A stretch of 53,761 nt of DNA. Origin: Phycisphaerae bacterium (lineage in GTDB: Bacteria; Planctomycetota; Phycisphaerae; Sedimentisphaerales; Anaerobacaceae). Below are positions 16,436 to 24,419 of this stretch, piece by piece. The DNA lies in assembly GCA_030601845.1 (NCBI GenBank), contig JAUWAY010000016.1, positions 1 to 53,761 of the forward strand. The letters are read 5' to 3'. Position numbers and translations under genes: made by a program. Numbering within the stretch: the stretch's first letter is position 1; every line of letters starts with the position of its first letter. The notes beneath the pieces were generated by a model. The model searched no databases and was not told where the DNA came from. It was given only the letters and a program-made list of their open reading frames with translations.

Positions 16436-17551
16436 ATGAAAGAGCTGCTAAGAAAACTTATTCAAGCTGATACAACCCCCCAGAAGGGTGAATTAGCTGC
16501 GGCCCAGATAATTTCTGACGAGCTTAGCCGGTCAGGGATAGACTCGGCGATAGATAGGTGGGGCCAAAACAGGGCAAATCTTATTGCCCGGGTAACATCG
16601 CCCGGGCGCAAGGGGGCGATTTTATTTGTCTGCCATCTTGATGTTGTTCCGCCGGGCGAGGCGAAGTGGGAATATGCCCCCTTTGCGGGGGTTGAAAGCG
16701 GCGGCAAAATCTACGGCAGGGGCTCAACTGATATGAAGGGAGGAATTACTGCGGCGGTTACTGCCCTCAGGCAGATTGTCGAGTCCGGCGTGAAGTTACA
16801 GGGCGATATTGTTCTTTTTGCCGCTGCAGGAGAAGAGACTGATAGCTGCGGGGCGAAGAGATTTGTTCGCGACTGTGGTGAGCAATTGCCGGAGCTTGCC
16901 GGCGTGGTTATCCCTGAGCCGACGGATTTTGAGATTGTTACCGCCCATCGCGGATTGTTGTGGCTTAAAGTTACGACCAAAGGCAAAGCCGCTCATGGCT
17001 CGACGCCGCATTTAGGGGTAAATGCGATAACGTCGATGAGAGCTCTGTTAGGTGAACTGGAAAATTATAAAATTCGATTCGAGCCACACAAGCTGCTGGG
17101 CGAGTGCTCTATGAGTATAAATACAATACAGGGCGGTAAGGCAATTAATGTTGTTCCAGATAAGTGCGATATCGGGATAGACATCCGCACGGTGCCGAGT
17201 CAAAATCATCAGGATATTATTGACGATTTCCAGGAAATTTTTGCAAAATTGAAATCGAAGAATTCTCAATTTGATGCGGAGGTTTCCATTGTGCGAAGCG
17301 TCGGCGCATTAGAAACCGATTCGAGCTGCGATTTTGTAAAGGATTTTTGCTCTGCTGTCGGAATTAGTAAAACCAGGGCGGTCGGTTTTACCACGGATGG
17401 GCCTCATTTTGCACCTTTGGGTGCGCCGGTGGTTATCTTTGGGCCGGGCAAGTCGCACCTCTGCCATAAGCCGAACGAATACATTGACATCGACGACGTA
17501 GAAAAGGCAGTCGAGTATTATAAAAACATCATTTTGAAATTCCTGAGTTGA
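16436..17551 (+). CDS. M20-family metallodeacylase (ArgE/DapE type)
   Basis: A 371-residue cytoplasmic zinc hydrolase of the acetylornithine deacetylase / succinyl-diaminopimelate desuccinylase group. Metal ligands appear in order: His in C-H-L-D-V-V-P, Asp in R-G-S-T-D-M-K-G-G, Glu-Glu in A-A-G-E-E-T-D (general base), a Glu in I-P-E-P-T-D, and the C-terminal His in K-S-H-L-C-H. The dimerisation domain (A-H-G-S-T-P-H) is complete. Sequence alone does not separate ArgE from DapE or from a broad-specificity deacylase, and neighbours do not help. The start was chosen as the only ATG near AGGA. Confidence 0.88.
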   Translation: MKELLRKLIQADTTPQKGELAAAQIISDELSRSGIDSAIDRWGQNRANLIARVTSPGRKGAILFVCHLDVVPPGEAKWEYAPFAGVESGGKIYGRGSTDMKGGITAAVTALRQIVESGVKLQGDIVLFAAAGEETDSCGAKRFVRDCGEQLPELAGVVIPEPTDFEIVTAHRGLLWLKVTTKGKAAHGSTPHLGVNAITSMRALLGELENYKIRFEPHKLLGECSMSINTIQGGKAINVVPDKCDIGIDIRTVPSQNHQDIIDDFQEIFAKLKSKNSQFDAEVSIVRSVGALETDSSCDFVKDFCSAVGISKTRAVGFTTDGPHFAPLGAPVVIFGPGKSHLCHKPNEYIDIDDVEKAVEYYKNIILKFLS

Positions 17552-17557
17552 CCTGGC

Positions 17558-17896
17558 ATGATTAGATACGGAAGAACCAATAAAATTGAGCCTGATAAGA
17601 AAACAATCGAGCACCTTGAGAAAGCAAGTTCAGATTTAACCAAGCCACATCTAATAGAATTCTTCTTATATTTCCCATCTGAGCACACTGCTTTCTCTGC
17701 AGCAGCCGAGATAGCTAATCATGGCTTTGAGGTTCAGGTCAAACCAGGGTCAGAAGGTTTAGACTGGCTATGTTTCGCTACCAAGCTGATGTTTCCTGAA
17801 CTCGACGCTTTGGTATGTATTCGTTCAAAATTTGAAGCTATAGCACAGCGATTTGGTGGTGAATATGATGGATGGGGTACAGCAGCGGTTGAATAG
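17558..17896 (+). CDS. RraB-like (regulator of ribonuclease E activity B) family protein
   Basis: A 112-residue acidic protein. The core F-F-L-Y-F-P-S-E-H-T-A-F-S-A-A-A-E-I-A-N-H-G-F and the ending F-G-G-E-Y-D-G-W-G-T match the RraB ferredoxin-like fold. In E. coli RraB binds RNase E and reduces its activity; whether that applies in a planctomycete is unknown. It starts six bases after the M20 gene and is followed by a phosphatidyltransferase 21 bases on, so a three- or four-gene operon is likely. No strong ribosome site precedes the ATG. Confidence 0.75.
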   Translation: MIRYGRTNKIEPDKKTIEHLEKASSDLTKPHLIEFFLYFPSEHTAFSAAAEIANHGFEVQVKPGSEGLDWLCFATKLMFPELDALVCIRSKFEAIAQRFGGEYDGWGTAAVE

Positions 17897-17917
17897 GTTA
17901 GAAATAGAGGAAGTAAG

Positions 17918-18592
17918 ATGGACAATCAAGACTTTGGTGGGGACAAAAAACTGCCGATGAAAACACTGTTAGCCAAATACGAAAGAAAGCTTATCGACAA
18001 GAATGTGTCAAAGTTCCCCGGCTGGCTCCAGGGTTACCACTTAACGTTAATGACTATTCCATTGTCGGCAGGAATAATCATATTTGGATATCTTGCGAAA
18101 AATAATTTCTCCTGGCTCTGGCTGTCATCATTAATGTTATTCTTGCAGTGGTTTACGGATTCCTTCGATGGGGCTTTAGGCAGATTCAGAGATACCGGCA
18201 TTCCCAAGTGGGGGTATTTCATGGACCACTTTTTAGACTTTGTATTTATGAGCTCGATATTCATCGGTTATTCATTTTTAGTTGAAGGTACAAATAAACA
18301 AATTGTTTTTATGCTTATCCCGGTCTTCGGCTGTTTTATGGTAAGTTCGTATTTGGCGTTTGGAGCGACCAACGAATTTAAGATAACGTATTTATGGGCC
18401 GGGCCGACCGAAATCAGAATCTGGTTTGTCATACTGAATTGTTTAATTATAAAGCTCGGCACCGGATGGATTGAGAAACTGCTGATTTACATCCTTGTGT
18501 TATCTGTCGTTTTCTTATGTATAGTTGTGTACAGAACGCAAAAATATATCTGGAACATAGATATGGAGGACAAATCAAAAATTCAGCTTTAG
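17918..18592 (+). CDS. CDP-alcohol phosphatidyltransferase family membrane enzyme
   Basis: A 224-residue protein with about six membrane helices and the family signature D-S-F-D-G-A-L-G-R ... G-Y-F-M-D-H-F-L-D near residues 86-112. It deviates from the usual D-G-x-x-A-R by having Gly before Arg, but all Asp residues are present. Such enzymes join a CDP-linked group to an alcohol at the inner membrane in phospholipid synthesis; the alcohol here cannot be told. GAGGAAG precedes the ATG. The inositol-related CDP-alcohol enzyme at 49.8 kb is a separate, fused relative. Confidence 0.85.
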   Translation: MDNQDFGGDKKLPMKTLLAKYERKLIDKNVSKFPGWLQGYHLTLMTIPLSAGIIIFGYLAKNNFSWLWLSSLMLFLQWFTDSFDGALGRFRDTGIPKWGYFMDHFLDFVFMSSIFIGYSFLVEGTNKQIVFMLIPVFGCFMVSSYLAFGATNEFKITYLWAGPTEIRIWFVILNCLIIKLGTGWIEKLLIYILVLSVVFLCIVVYRTQKYIWNIDMEDKSKIQL

Positions 18593-18623
18593 CGTATGTT
18601 CGGAATCGGTCGATTATTATAGC

Positions 18624-19226
18624 ATGTCTTATATTGAAGCTATTTTAGCATTGTTTGCAATTGTTGACCCGATAGGCAATATCCCTATATTTCTCGATAT
18701 TGCCGAGCACACGCCCAACGGTCAGAGTCAAAAGGCCTTCAACACCGCTGTTACTGTCGGCGTGGTTATCCTTTTGGTCTTTTCATTTGCCGGCAACTGG
18801 GTTCTGGAGCGTGTCTTTCATATTCAGTTGGCTGATTTGCAATTAGCCGGCGGTATATTGCTGCTGATTATCGCCATCGACCATCTGATATTCGGGGTGC
18901 TGCGCCGGTCGGTGGCGGTTAAGGGCACATTCAGCGCTTATGAGATTGGCACTGTGCCGCTGGCCAGTCCAATTCTTGCAGGGCCCGGTGCTATGGTAAC
19001 CAGTCTGACAACGCTGGAGAGCTCCGGACCGGCAAAAGCAGTAGTCGCAATTGCGGCGGTCTTCGGCTTGCTCTGGCTTATAATGCGGTTCATCCAGCCG
19101 ATACACAGGTTCCTCGGCAAAATGGTTTGCACGGTATTTTCAAAAGTGATGTGCCTGTTTATAGCTTCTATCGGCGTACATATGATAATGTCAGGCCTGC
19201 AGTATTATTTCACCACCGGCAAATGA
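18624..19226 (+). CDS. MarC/UPF0056 family inner-membrane protein
   Basis: A 200-residue protein with about six membrane helices. The start A-L-F-A-I-V-D-P-I-G-N-I-P-I-F and the helix L-A-G-G-I-L-L-L-I-I-A-I are characteristic of MarC (UPF0056). P-L-A-S-P-I-L-A-G-P-G-A-M after residue 110 is the second signature. The role is unknown; an earlier link to antibiotic resistance in E. coli was not upheld. No clear ribosome site is visible, which suggests coupling to the gene 31 bases upstream. Confidence 0.9.
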   Translation: MSYIEAILALFAIVDPIGNIPIFLDIAEHTPNGQSQKAFNTAVTVGVVILLVFSFAGNWVLERVFHIQLADLQLAGGILLLIIAIDHLIFGVLRRSVAVKGTFSAYEIGTVPLASPILAGPGAMVTSLTTLESSGPAKAVVAIAAVFGLLWLIMRFIQPIHRFLGKMVCTVFSKVMCLFIASIGVHMIMSGLQYYFTTGK

Positions 19227-19320
19227 CACATTGCCTCGATACTTGATGCTCGTCTCTCGTCCCTCCTGGCGGCGAACTCAGAATGACAACGGTGCCGAGT
19301 AACAGTTTTGTTAGAGGCAT

Positions 19321-19674
19321 TTAGAATTTGAATTTGTCTTTAAAGACGGTTTTGAAATCGTAGACATCGTTGAAATCGTCGATTGAATCGTTTGGCTGGG
19401 CGCTCATCCATTTGTGTTTTATTAAAGTATAGACGATTTCGCCGAAATCGCGGGTGGTTTTGACGCCCCCGGTATTGAGTACTAACATTGCCAGCCGGCC
19501 CCATTTTTTAAGAGCCAACCTTCTGAGCCCCTCGCAAAGTGCCTGGCCGCTGACGTGGAGTGGCTCGGTGACGACTTTTTTTACGGTGTAACCGAGGCCT
19601 TCATAGACGAACTTTACCATCCGGGGGCTGTAATGGCCATTTTCTCTGGCGATTTTTTCGAGATTTTTCTTCAT
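19321..19674 (-). CDS. Minf_1886 family protein (Planctomycetes/Verrucomicrobia conserved)
   Basis: A 117-residue soluble protein with the pattern of the Minf_1886 family (TIGR04138): Y-S-P-R-M-V-K-F-V-Y-E-G-L-G-Y-T, then H-V-S-G-Q-A-L-C-E-G-L-R, A-L-K-K-W-G-R-L-A and V-L-N-T-G-G-V-K-T-T-R-D-F-G-E-I-V. The function is unknown, but it is a useful marker of the Planctomycetes-Verrucomicrobia group. It lies 66 bases downstream of metG on the same strand. Confidence 0.85.
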   Translation of the reverse strand: MKKNLEKIARENGHYSPRMVKFVYEGLGYTVKKVVTEPLHVSGQALCEGLRRLALKKWGRLAMLVLNTGGVKTTRDFGEIVYTLIKHKWMSAQPNDSIDDFNDVYDFKTVFKDKFKF

Positions 19675-19740
19675 TGTAGTTAGTAGTTCATAGTTGGTAG
19701 TTTGTAGTTTTTGGGCTATGAACTCACAATTCCGACTAAA

Positions 19741-21771
19741 TCAACTCACTCTCTGTCCGGGCTTGACTCCGACATCGGCCGTGAGCATAAAGATATCTTT
19801 TCCGCCGGTTCCTGCTGCCAGAATCATACCTTCGCTGAGGCCAAACTTCATCTTTCTGGGCTTCAGATTGGCAAAATAGATTACGATTTTGCCGACCAGC
19901 TCATCGGGTTTGTAGGCCTGGGCTATGGCGGCTAAGACGCTTTTTTTCAGGCCGCCCACATCCAGTTGCAGTCGCAGCAGTTTATCGGCACCCTCAACGG
20001 CTTCGGCCTTTATAACTCTGGCGATTCGCAGGTCAATCTTTTCAAAATCCTCAATCGAACATTCCGGCTTGATTGGCTCAGCAGGTCCTGTGGTGACCGG
20101 CTCGGCGCTCTGAGTTTCTTTACTTTCTTCTATCATTGCATTCACCTGTTCCTTATCAATTCTTTCAACCAATCTGGCAAATTCGTTTATCCTGTGATTT
20201 TCCAACACTGTTTCGACGTCGGCGAATTTTAGTTTATCAACATTAAGGAATTTTTCGGTCTTCCCGGCATATTTTGGCAGGATGGGTTTTAAGTAAATCG
20301 TCAGGATACGCACGGCATTTATTATGGTCGTTAAAGTGGTTCGGGTTTTTTCCAAATCAGTTTTTACCGTTACCCAGGGTTGATTCTGCTCGACATATCG
20401 GTTTGCCTCGTCGGCCAGAGCGGTAATCGTTCGGACGACGGCGGCGTAATTGAGATTCTCGTAGTTCTGGATGATTTGGTCCTTTGCGGCGGCAAGCTTA
20501 TTTACCAATTTAGTGCCCTTCTCATCCAACCGGCCGATTTGTGCATCGAGTTTTTTTGCCAGCATTGGGCCTGAGCGAGAGGCCAGGTTTGCAAATTTGC
20601 CGACCAGATTGGAATTTGCCTTGTTTATGAAATCATCTACGCTCAAATCTATATCTTCGATACCACCGGTGAGCTTGCTTGCGTAGTAGTATCGTAAGTA
20701 TTCAGGATTCAGGTGTTTTAAATAGGTGCTCGCCTTTATGAAGGTTCCTCGTGATTTGCTCATTTTTTCGCCGTTTACGGTCAAGAAGCCGTGGACAAAG
20801 AGCTTATCGGCGGTTTTGAAACCGGCCCCGATTAGCATTGCCGGCCAGAAAAGTGCGTGGAAGTACATAATGTCTTTGCCGATGAAATGGTAAAGCTCGT
20901 ATTCGTCGCTGCTGGTTCCCCCCGCAAGGCGGGTTTCCGGCCAGAGCTTGTCAAAATCGAGATTGTTTTTGTCGCAGTAGTTTTTGGCCGAGGCCATATA
21001 TCCGATGGGCGCATCCAGCCAGACGTAGAAGAATTTATTCTCCTCTCCCGGTATTTTGAAGCCGAAATAGGGTCCGTTGCGGGATATATCCCAATCCTTC
21101 AGGCCGGTCTTGAACCATTCGTTGAGTTTGTTTGCCACCGATTTTTGCGTATATCCGGCGGCGATAAGGTCCTTTAATCGTTTATCGAAATCAGCCAGTT
21201 TGAAAAAATAGTGCTCCGATGTTTGCAGGGTCGGTTTTTCCCGACAGGTTGCACAATAGGGATTAATCAGCTCGGTTGGCTGATGAGTACCACTACAGAC
21301 TTCGCAGGAATCGCCGTACTGGTCCTCGGCCTTGCACCGCGGGCAGGTGCCACGGATGTATCTATCGGGCAGGGACATCTTGCAATTTTCGCAGTAGGCC
21401 TGTTTGACGTTTCGTTTAACGATTGAGCCGGCTTCGTTTAGCCGGTTGAAAATCAGCTCACTGAATTGTCTGTTTTCGTCCGAATGGGTGGTGTAATAAT
21501 TATCGAACTCGACGTAAAAGTCGTCGAAGTCTGCTTTATGCTCTTTATGCATGCCCTTGATTAGCTCTTCGGGGCTTATGCCAGCGGCACGGGCGCTTAT
21601 CATAATGGCGGTGCCGTGAGTGTCATCGGCGCAAAAATACAGACACTGATTGCCGCACATCTTCTGGAATCGGACCCAAATATCGGTTTGCAGATATTCG
21701 ACGAGGTGCCCTATGTGTATAGGGCCATTTGCGTAGGGCAATGCCGAGGTTACAACTATCCTGCGAGGCAT
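19741..21771 (-). CDS. metG: Methionyl-tRNA synthetase with C-terminal tRNA-binding domain
   Basis: A 676-residue class I synthetase charging tRNA-Met in the cytoplasm. Visible: S-A-L-P-Y-A-N-G-P-I-H-I-G-H-L near the N-terminus, two CxxC zinc knuckles in C-E-N-C ... C-P-R-C and C-E-V-C ... C-A-T-C, the K-M-S-K-S signature in N-G-E-K-M-S-K-S-R-G, an anticodon-binding helical domain, and an EMAP/Arc1p-like tRNA-binding domain (about 570-676, I-D-L-R-I-A-R-V). ricT ends 15 bases upstream of its start; both form one operon. Confidence 0.97.
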   Translation of the reverse strand: MPRRIVVTSALPYANGPIHIGHLVEYLQTDIWVRFQKMCGNQCLYFCADDTHGTAIMISARAAGISPEELIKGMHKEHKADFDDFYVEFDNYYTTHSDENRQFSELIFNRLNEAGSIVKRNVKQAYCENCKMSLPDRYIRGTCPRCKAEDQYGDSCEVCSGTHQPTELINPYCATCREKPTLQTSEHYFFKLADFDKRLKDLIAAGYTQKSVANKLNEWFKTGLKDWDISRNGPYFGFKIPGEENKFFYVWLDAPIGYMASAKNYCDKNNLDFDKLWPETRLAGGTSSDEYELYHFIGKDIMYFHALFWPAMLIGAGFKTADKLFVHGFLTVNGEKMSKSRGTFIKASTYLKHLNPEYLRYYYASKLTGGIEDIDLSVDDFINKANSNLVGKFANLASRSGPMLAKKLDAQIGRLDEKGTKLVNKLAAAKDQIIQNYENLNYAAVVRTITALADEANRYVEQNQPWVTVKTDLEKTRTTLTTIINAVRILTIYLKPILPKYAGKTEKFLNVDKLKFADVETVLENHRINEFARLVERIDKEQVNAMIEESKETQSAEPVTTGPAEPIKPECSIEDFEKIDLRIARVIKAEAVEGADKLLRLQLDVGGLKKSVLAAIAQAYKPDELVGKIVIYFANLKPRKMKFGLSEGMILAAGTGGKDIFMLTADVGVKPGQRVS

Positions 21772-21785
21772 AGTTTCCTTACCGA

Positions 21786-22847
21786 TTACTGCTCTTTATT
21801 TTCCGGGACATCATTTTGCGTTTCTTCTGCAGGGCCTTCAAACACACTGTTTTCTGTGTCTGGGGACCCGGCAAAATCGGAGCCGTCCTTGTTGTCCTGG
21901 GTTTTACTATTTGATGGGCTGTCTTGTTTTTTCTTTTTGTCTTCCGGCGGACAGATTACCTCAAGCTCCTCAAGCGGAACAGCGGTTTTCGCAGCACCAT
22001 CGTGTTCGACCACAACAAGCTGAGTCAATATTTGGGTATCGACCACTTTGCCCTGGCCGTATTTCGTTTTTACGATGGTGTTCTTTTTGGGCAGGCGTTC
22101 TTTAAGCTCGGTGTAAGTTTTGTCTTCATACCGCAGGCAACACTTCAATCTGCCGCAGTAGCCGGATATCTTGGAAGGGTCGAGGGTTGCCTTTTGCATT
22201 TTGGCCATTCGCATATTAACCGGCTTTAAGACCTTCAGGAATCTTTTGCAGCAGCATTCTTGCCCGCAGCTTTCGACATCGGCAAGTAGTTTTGCCTCGT
22301 CGCGCGAGCCGATCTGGCGCATTTCGATTCTTGTCTGGTATTCTGCTGCCAGTTTTTTGACCAGTTCGCGGAAGTCTACCCTGCCATCGGACATAAAGTA
22401 GAAGATGATGCGTTCGCCGCCAAATACGTGTTCTGCGTCCACTATTTTCATTGTTAGGTCTAGTTCTTTGATGAAGCGTTTGCAACATTCGAGCTCTTCT
22501 TTAGTAATTTTGCGTAGGTGCCTTTCTTCGCTTATATCGTCGGCGGTTGCGTACCGGACGAATCTGCCGGCCGGGTCGAAGGAGTAATCAATCTTGCTAT
22601 CGTCGAAATATTTTTTGATTTGATCCTGGCTTAGTTTAAATTGCCCCGCCTTGTAAGGGCAGAGCTGGCCTACGAGCCGGCCCAATTCAAGACCTCTTTT
22701 GGTTTTTACCACAACCCGGCTTGGCAGTTTGGGTATTTGGGTTTCGTTGTGCTCGAACCAGCCGAGGGTATCCATTCGGCTGTATCGAACCAACATGTAT
22801 TTCTTCTTTTTTGCCTGCTTGGGCTTTGTCGCTGTTGATTCTGCCAT
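21786..22847 (-). CDS. ricT: PSP1-domain protein, RicT/YaaT homologue
   Basis: A 353-residue protein with a PSP1 domain. In Bacillus RicT works with RicA and RicF in an Fe-S complex that promotes RNase Y maturation of RNAs. The Cys pattern C-G-Q-E-C-C-C-K-R and G-Y-C-G-R-L-K-C-C-L is present, consistent with cluster binding. The last 50 residues are low complexity and partly translated from a palindromic repeat (about 21801-21875). RNase Y, RicA and RicF are not in the window. It heads the operon with metG. Confidence 0.85.
   Translation of the reverse strand: MAESTATKPKQAKKKKYMLVRYSRMDTLGWFEHNETQIPKLPSRVVVKTKRGLELGRLVGQLCPYKAGQFKLSQDQIKKYFDDSKIDYSFDPAGRFVRYATADDISEERHLRKITKEELECCKRFIKELDLTMKIVDAEHVFGGERIIFYFMSDGRVDFRELVKKLAAEYQTRIEMRQIGSRDEAKLLADVESCGQECCCKRFLKVLKPVNMRMAKMQKATLDPSKISGYCGRLKCCLRYEDKTYTELKERLPKKNTIVKTKYGQGKVVDTQILTQLVVVEHDGAAKTAVPLEELEVICPPEDKKKKQDSPSNSKTQDNKDGSDFAGSPDTENSVFEGPAEETQNDVPENKEQ
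21801..21875. repeat. Palindromic repeat in the 3' end of ricT
   Basis: On the minus strand CAGACACA pairs with TGTGTTTG inside G-G-G-T-C-C-C ... G-G-C-C-C, followed by AACGCAAAATGATGT. The sequence AACGCCAAATGATGT occurs at the 3' end of the sulfatase near 34280, inside a similar palindrome. Confidence 0.55.
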
Positions 22848-22858
22848 TTCAATTACCT

Positions 22859-22887
22859 ATTTTACATCCAACAGGCAATTTTTGCAA
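22859..22887 (-). promoter_or_regulatory. Putative promoter of the ricT-metG operon
   Basis: On the minus strand TTGCAA (22882-22887) and TAAAAT (22859-22864) are spaced by 17 bases, 12 bases upstream of the ricT ATG. Confidence 0.5.
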
Positions 22888-22898
22888 GAAGATTTAGA

Positions 22899-22927
22899 TT
22901 GCTTTTCTGCACGCTTTTTGCTAAAAT
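22899..22927 (+). promoter_or_regulatory. Putative divergent promoter towards the FG-GAP gene
   Basis: TTGCTT (22899-22904) and TAAAAT (22922-22927) are spaced by 17 bases, back to back with the ricT promoter. Confidence 0.35.
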
Positions 22928-23045
22928 TATAGTAGTATTATGTGGGAGGAGTACCAGCATTAATACACACTAAAATTACTACGAACTCTTTATATGAGAG
23001 GATTGGCGAATTTTCGCAAGAACTAAAAATAAAAAGTGGTTCGCA

Positions 23046-24419
23046 ATGCTCGTGCTACGTAGCGAACTACTTCGCAGAGTAGCATTAGTACTTATCTTCT
23101 GTTGTTTGGCGTTCTCGGTGCCAACTCAGGCCGGTACCGCCTGGCTGGAAAGGCAAAAGCTTCTTGCCTCAGACGGCGCTGCCGAAGACCGCTTTGGCCA
23201 GCCTGTTTCTATCAGCGGCGATTATGCCATCGTGGGGGCTCCTTACGATGATGACAACGGGCCCGAGTCCGGCTCGGCTTATATATTCAAGTGGAATGGC
23301 ACGAGCTGGGTCGAGCAGCAAAAACTCCTTCCCTCGGATGGTGCTGCCGACGACTACTTTGGCGCCTCCGTTTCTATCAGCGGAGATTTTGCAATCGTGG
23401 GGGCGCCTTTTGATAATGACAATGGAGTCCGCTCCGGCTCGGCTTATATATTCAAGTGGGATGGGACAAGCTGGAGCCAGCAGCAAAAGCTACTCGCCTC
23501 CGATGGTAATGCCAACGACTGGTTTGGCGGGTCTGTTTCTATCAACGGAGATTTGGCAATCGTGGCGGCGCATGGTGATGAAGACAATGGAATCTACTCC
23601 GGCTCGGCTTATATATTCAAGGCCGATGGGACAAGCTGGATAGAGCAGGCGAAGCTGCTCGCCTCGGATGGCGCTGCCTACGACTGCTTTGGCCATTCTG
23701 TTTCTATCAGCGGCGATTTCGCAATCGTGGGGGTGGATAGTGATGATAACAATGGATTAGTAGACTGCGGCTCAGTTTATATATTCACGCCTAATGATAT
23801 CGACCCTAACAACTGGGACCAGCAGGTCAAGCTTCTCGCCTCGGATAGCGCAGCGGGCGACTACTTTGGCCTTTCTGTTTCTATCAACGGCAATTTCGCA
23901 ATCGCGGGGGCGCCTTGGGAGGATGACAATGGAGTCCGCGCCGGCTCGGCTTATATATTCAAGGCCGATGGGACAAGCTGGATTCAGCAGCAAAAGCTTC
24001 TCGCCTCGGATGGCGCTGCGCACGACAACTTTGGCATCTCTGTTTCTATCAGCGGCGATTTCGCAATCGTGGGTGCATATCACGATGATGACGATGGATA
24101 CAGCTCCGGCTCGGCTTATATATTCAAGTGGAATGGGACGAACTGGAGCCAGCAGGCCAAGCTTCTCGCCTCGGACGGTGCTGCCAGAGACAAGTTTGGC
24201 GTCTCAGTTTCTATCAGCGGTGATTTAGCAATCGTTGGGGCGTATTGGGATGATGACAATGGAGACAGCTCCGGCTCGGCGTATATATTCATCCCTTGTG
24301 CCGATTGGCTTACTGCTGACTTGAATAGCGATTGCCTTGTAGATTTCTATGACTTCGGCATTTTTGCCGCGCAATGGCTCAAGTGTGGCGATCCGTGCGA
24401 TCCCAATTGCCAGCCGTAG
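23046..24419 (+). CDS. Secreted seven-bladed FG-GAP beta-propeller protein with dockerin-like end
   Basis: A 457-residue exported protein. After a signal peptide ending near T-Q-A-G come seven copies of a roughly 55-residue unit: K-L-L-A-S-D-G-A-A, F-G-x-S-V-S-I-S-G-D, A-I-V-G-A, D-D-D-N-G, S-G-S-A-Y-I-F. Seven FG-GAP units fit an integrin-alpha-like propeller with calcium loops in D-D-D-N-G. It ends with D-L-N-S-D-C-L-V-D-F-Y-D-F-G-I-F, the dockerin-like motif also seen at 9.5 kb. The first codons are drawn from the CTACGTAGCGAA/CTTCGCAGAGTAGCA repeat, which recurs near 43871-43940. No ribosome site is seen, so the start is uncertain. The 3' end overlaps holB by 41 bases on the other strand. 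Confidence 0.8.
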   Translation: MLVLRSELLRRVALVLIFCCLAFSVPTQAGTAWLERQKLLASDGAAEDRFGQPVSISGDYAIVGAPYDDDNGPESGSAYIFKWNGTSWVEQQKLLPSDGAADDYFGASVSISGDFAIVGAPFDNDNGVRSGSAYIFKWDGTSWSQQQKLLASDGNANDWFGGSVSINGDLAIVAAHGDEDNGIYSGSAYIFKADGTSWIEQAKLLASDGAAYDCFGHSVSISGDFAIVGVDSDDNNGLVDCGSVYIFTPNDIDPNNWDQQVKLLASDSAAGDYFGLSVSINGNFAIAGAPWEDDNGVRAGSAYIFKADGTSWIQQQKLLASDGAAHDNFGISVSISGDFAIVGAYHDDDDGYSSGSAYIFKWNGTNWSQQAKLLASDGAARDKFGVSVSISGDLAIVGAYWDDDNGDSSGSAYIFIPCADWLTADLNSDCLVDFYDFGIFAAQWLKCGDPCDPNCQP

